This document shows positions 59,950-64,000 of a DNA stretch of 64,000 nt, one piece after another. The notes beneath the pieces are model-generated. The model saw only the letters and a program-made list of their open reading frames with translations. It was not told where the DNA came from and made no database searches. Numbering within the stretch: position 1 is the stretch's first letter; each line of letters opens with the position of its first letter. Source of the stretch: Sternotherus odoratus (Eukaryota; Chordata; Testudines; Kinosternidae); the NCBI GenBank assembly GCA_032164245.1, contig JAVMKO010000005.1, positions 39,150,133-39,214,132 on the forward strand, read 5' to 3'. The position numbers and the translations under genes are program-made.

Positions 59950-62253
59950 ATGCCTGGGGCGCCGGGCTTTAAGAACTGCGAGCTCTGCGGGAAGCCCATG
60001 CCTAACAGTGACCCTCACGCCAAGTGCTTGAAGTGTTTGAGTGAGAGCCATCAAGCTGAACGGTGCAGCATTTGTAAAAGCTTTAAGCCGCGCACTAAAA
60101 AAGAAAGGGATTCGCGCTTAAAGCTAATCTTGATGGAGTCGGCTCTGCAGCCCCAGGCAGATCCTCCAGCTACCACGGTGCGCAGCGCCCCGGCATCAGT
60201 GTGGGACTCCGCGGCACCGAAAAAGGACACGAAGGCGCACCGGCACCGTTCTCCGCACTGCACCGGAGGTTCTCGACGGCACCGATCGCAGTCGCCGGTG
60301 CCGGTCAAGAAGCAAAGAGGTCGCTCCCCGGCCCGCAGGGCCCAGGGTGAGCCCTCCTCTACACGGCAGATTTCGGGTCACATTGATGAGCCCCGTAAAG
60401 TGCCCAAACCGTCCACCTCGGTGCGCGCGCACGCATCCCCGGGTGCTGTCGCTGCTTCGCACGAGGCCATGGAGGAGTTTACCATGCCTTCGACCCCGGA
60501 CACGTTCGATGCAGCCCGAGAGCTGATCAACATGACGAGAGAGGTGGTTCTGGCACCGATTGTGCCTCCAGTACCGTTTGTGGCGCCAACTCCGATCACG
60601 CCCCCGGTACCGTTTGTGGCTCCGGCACCGATAGTCAGGTCTGTGACGCCCATTATACCTCCAATGCACGCGACGGTGCCGCTACCAGCCGTCCCATCGA
60701 CGTCTTCAATTTCTTCGGTGCGCGCTCCTTCGGCACCCATCCCCCAGGCTTCGACGGAGATAGTGCAGCCCCGACCAACAGCAACGGAAACCCATCCCGG
60801 AAAGCCGACGATGTTCCAAAAGCACATCGCAGCACCGGAGGGATCGGCACCACCGTGGTCCGCCTCGGAACAATCATCGGAGTCTGATGCTGGGTCCTCT
60901 CGCTCCGGACGAAGCCATCGTACCGATGCTAGTTCCTTTCGCTCCGGCCACAGTCACCGCACCCACCGGTCCCACCATCATCATTCTCGGTACCGGTGCT
61001 CTTCACAACAATCGGCCCTTCCACCATGGCCCCAGCAGAGCCAAGGGCCGGTGCAGTGGCCCTTTTGGACACCATGGGCTTTCCACCAAATGCAAGGGCC
61101 GGCGTCCGTGTCCGCATCATTGCCCTCAGTGCCGCGAGGTCCTGTTTCTGCCACGATCACTAGACCCCCATCTGACGCGGCAGAGGACGACCCGGCACCG
61201 GGTCCCTCGGGTTTGGATCATCACCCTCGGGAATCCCACCATTCTCGGGAGGGATCCACAACTGAAACACCTATGGGTGACCCTAATCAGGACGAATCCC
61301 ACTTTGCCACCTCGTCATCCTCATCACCTGACGAGGCGGTGGCAGGTTCGTCGTCATTATCCCTTCCACCTATGGACAATAGAGGGCATCAGGACCTCCT
61401 CAGGAGGGTGGCCCAAAACCTTAACCTCCCAGCAGAAGAGGTGAAGGAAGATGTGGACCCCACGGTGGACATATTATCATCTGATGGCCCGCCTAAAATA
61501 GCTTTACCATTTATAAAAACCATTCAGGCTACATCGAATGCCCTGTGGCAAACGCCATCGTCTATCCTGCCAACTGCCAGAGGCGTAGAAAGGCGCTACT
61601 TCGCGCCCCAGAGTGGCTATTAGCATCTCTTCACCCATCCACCATCTGGAACTCTGGTAGCTGATGCGGTGAACCACCGAGAGCGCCAGGGGCAGACGGG
61701 CTCTACGCCCAAATCTCAAGATGCTTAAAAACTTGACCTATTTGACAGGAAGGTTTACTCCTCAGCTGCCTTACAGCTGAGAATTGCGAACCAACAAGCT
61801 GCATTGGGGCGCTACGCCTTTAACTCATGGTCCACTTTGGCCAAATTCCATGAAAAGATACCCAAGGATTCGACCCCGGAGTTTACTGCCATTGTTGAAG
61901 AAGGCAGAGTGGTATCGAGAGCTGCTCTCCAAGTGGCTCTCGATTCAGCAGACTCAGCCTCAAGGACAATGGCTACGGCAATCGTAATGAGACATGGAGC
62001 CTGGCTGCAGGTCTCGGGCATTCCACCCCCGGTCCAGGCCACAATTCAGGACCTCCCTTTTGACAAGCAAGGCTTGTTTTCACAGGACACGGATAAGAAG
62101 CTCCACTCGATGAAGGATTCGAGAGCCATGCTCCGGTCCCTAGGGCTGCACACCCCACAATCGGCCAGGAGACCGTTTAGACCTCCACCAGCCCCCCCCC
62201 TCTCGATTTTACCAACCTGCCCCCAGACGGGACCAGCCCAGAAGAGGTGGTAG
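59950..62253 (+). pseudogene. DIRS Gag-like protein, frameshifted
   Basis: An ATG at 59950 opens 557 codons to TAG at 61621-61623. Near the start is a Cys/His cluster (CELCGKPMPNSDPHAKCLKC and CSICKSF), then a Ser/Arg/His-rich basic region, Pro/Ala-rich repeats (PVPFVAPTPI) and acidic tracts. The C-terminal part continues in another frame at about 61750-62253 with LRIANQQAALGRYAFNSWST. DIRS Gag proteins have this overall make-up, with a zinc-knuckle-like N-terminus, low-complexity middle and conserved C-terminal helices. The frame shift and stops near 61621 and 61726 make it non-functional. Confidence 0.75.
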
Positions 62254-64000
62254 GGGGAATAACAGAGGCCGCCCATGTTCCAATTCTAGAAACGGACAGC
62301 AAAACCCAGGACCCAGACAGCCACCAAGTGGCAGACCTAACTTTTGAAGATGCGCCCGGGGACGACGAACCAGCTTCCCTGTCTATGCCTTCCCTACCAT
62401 TTGTGAACCAACTGTCCCACTTTTACCAAGCATGGTCTCGAATCACATCAGACAAATGGGTTCTCATGCTGGTAAAAGTGGGATATTCTATCCAATTTTC
62501 TTCCCTTCCGCCCAACCTCCCCCCCTCCCCGTCCCTCTTCAGGGACCCATCTCACGAGTAACTCCTAGTTCAGGAGGTCCACACCCTCTTGTCTTTGGGT
62601 GCCATAGAGGAGGTTCCTCAAGAATTTTGGGGCAATGGATACTACTCCCGTTATTTCCTTATCCCAAAGGTGGACTTCATCCTATCCTAGACCTGCGGGG
62701 CCTCAACTCCTACATAAAGAAGCTGAAGTTCCGCATGCTCTCTCTAGCGACCATTATTCCCTCCATGGATCGCGGAGACCGGTTCACCGCCCTCGACTTA
62801 AAGGACGCATATTTCCACATTTCAATCATCCCCAGTCACAGGAGATTCCTGAGATTTGTGTTAGGGTATCACCACTACCAGTTCACGGTACTCCCCTTCG
62901 GTCTCTCCACTGCCCCAAGGGTTTTCACGAAGTGCATGTCCGTAGTGGCCGCATTCCTGAGACGGGGACAGGTACACGTTTACCCTTACCTGGACGATTG
63001 GCTCATCAGGGCAAAGTCAAAAGAACTAGCAATCCAACACATAGCTCTCACCAGAGCTATATTCCTCAGGTTGGGCCTGATGCTAAACGAGCCAAAATCG
63101 ACCCTAGTACCCACTCAGAGATTAGAGTTCATAGGGGCAATATTGGACTCTCAACAGGCAAGGGCATTCCTACTTACTACTCGAGCCAATGCCATAGCGG
63201 ACTTGATTCACTCCGTCCTTCGGTTCCCGACTACCACAGCCAGGAACTGCATGGTCCTCTTGGGCCATATGGCAGCCTGCACGTACGTGGTGCCATATGC
63301 CAGGCTACGGCTACGACCCCTGCAGGCCTGGTTGGCGACTGTTTACAGACAGGGCAGGGATCCTTTGGACCTTGTCGTCACTCTCCCGAGCCATACGCTT
63401 CGCTCACTCCGTTGGTGGCTCCAACCCAGCTCCCTCAAGGTGGGAGTCCCGTTCCAAAAACCTCAGCCATCAATAACCTTGGGGACGGATGCTTCTGCCC
63501 TTGGCTGGGGAGCTCATCAGGGACGTCAGGACTCAAGGCCTTTGGTCCCAGAGCGAGCTGTCTCTTCACATCAACGTCCGGGAACTCAGAGCAGTTCGTC
63601 TAGCTTGTCAGACGTTTCAGGACCAGTTACGAGGCAAGTGTGTGCTGGTGCTGACAGACAACACAGCGACAATGTTTTATATAAACAAACAGGGTGGTGC
63701 TCGCTCTTCTCCCCTATGCAGGGAAGCCCTGGCCCTCTGGGATTTTTGTATCTCACACGAGATCCATCTCCTAGCCACCTATCTCCCGGGGGTTCAGAAT
63801 GTCCTAGCGGACACCCTCAGTCGGTCCTTTCGGGGCCACGAATGGTCCCTCAGGCCCGACATTGTGCATTCAATCTTCCTAGAATGGGGGTTTCCCCTCC
63901 TAGACCTGTTCGCCACACGGGACAACAGGAAATGCCAGCGGTTTTGCTCCCTCATGAACCTCAGTCCAGGATCGGAGGGGGATGCCTTTCAGATCCCTTG
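62254..64000 (+). pseudogene. DIRS reverse transcriptase/RNase H region, frameshifted, runs off window
   Basis: The segment 62340-62660 contains the RT entry (FVNQLSHFYQAWSRITSDKW, later LFRDPSHE followed by TAA at 62559-62561). After a shift near 62670 a frame runs from GGLHPILDLRGLNSYIKKL through FTALDLKDAYFHISI, PFGLSTAPRVF and the catalytic YLDDWLI at 62987-63007 to LEFIGAILD. After another shift near 63515, the RNase H-like region has LTDNTATMFYINKQGGA and HLLATYLPGVQNVLADTLSR, followed by LLDLFATRDN. YLDD is the usual active-site motif of DIRS RTs. The copy is dead but recognisable. Confidence 0.85.

Larger units (their letters stand above)
59592..64000 (+). mobile_element. DIRS-type retrotransposon, 5' and central part, truncated by window end
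   Basis: From about 59592 (GGTTCTTCTTCGAGTGATTG) a non-coding leader of about 350 bp precedes a Gag-like frame and then an RT/RNase H region. The RT with YLDDWLI and the following 'LLDLFATRDN' region are characteristic of DIRS elements, which use a tyrosine recombinase instead of an integrase. The recombinase and right terminal repeat would lie beyond 64,000. Stops and frameshifts (near 61621, 62559, 62670 and 63515) show this copy is inactive. Confidence 0.85.

Noticed and set aside
60887..61444. 185-codon plus-strand frame overlapping the DIRS Gag-like frame
   Set aside because: It is a shadow of the Gag-like frame, with biased composition and no domain.
62635..63603. 322-codon open frame in the DIRS region
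   Set aside because: It is a different register from the recognisable reverse transcriptase, which contains YLDDWLI in another frame over the same DNA.

Overview
The window is vertebrate genomic DNA, most likely from a turtle; a crocodilian is the main alternative. The evidence is one spliced nuclear gene with classical GT-AG introns, the neighbouring start of a second gene in the order known from human 3p21.31, and a dense repeat load (CR1 LINEs, Penelope-like elements, hAT and Tigger DNA transposons, MIR SINEs, LTRs and a DIRS retrotransposon) typical of non-avian sauropsids. The species call is inference; no search could be run.

Layout. About 1-4.4 kb holds repeats: a CR1 fragment interrupted by a hAT MITE and flanked by a duplicated 240-bp sequence. 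At 4388-4688 on the minus strand lies an exon of the C3orf18 orthologue, encoding its N-terminal region and transmembrane helix; its remaining exons are not visible and should lie left of the window. About 8-10.2 kb holds a probable untranslated C3orf18 exon and a CpG-rich block that looks like a promoter shared head-to-head with the next gene. From 12,240 to 57,872 on the plus strand lies the complete coding region of HEMK1, in ten exons with consistent reading phase, giving 372 residues with the PRPETE, GxGxG-type and NPPY signatures of the PrmC/HemK glutamine methyltransferases.

HEMK1 intron 3 is about 25 kb and is filled by mobile elements: a 5.1-kb degenerate hAT transposon with perfect 8-bp target duplications, a 1.3-kb hAT-type element nested in it that carries two minisatellites, a foldback element with a very GC-rich palindrome, Penelope-like insertions, LTR-like repeats and several MITEs. 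Introns 4-9 hold smaller insertions, including a MITE ending 79 bp before exon 6 and a Tigger-type MITE.

Downstream of HEMK1 (58-64 kb) is a nested stack: a Tigger relic that keeps the end of its transposase, a Tigger-type MITE inserted inside it, then a DIRS-type retrotransposon whose Gag-like and RT/RNase H regions run to the window end. Its recombinase would lie beyond 64,000.

The only functional protein genes supported are HEMK1 and C3orf18. Most other long open frames are transposon relics or come from tandem repeats whose period is a multiple of three. I did not find a new multi-gene system. The most unusual structures are the GC-rich minisatellite and palindrome modules inside several unrelated terminal-inverted-repeat elements, and the Penelope-like copies carrying a hammerhead-ribozyme-like core.
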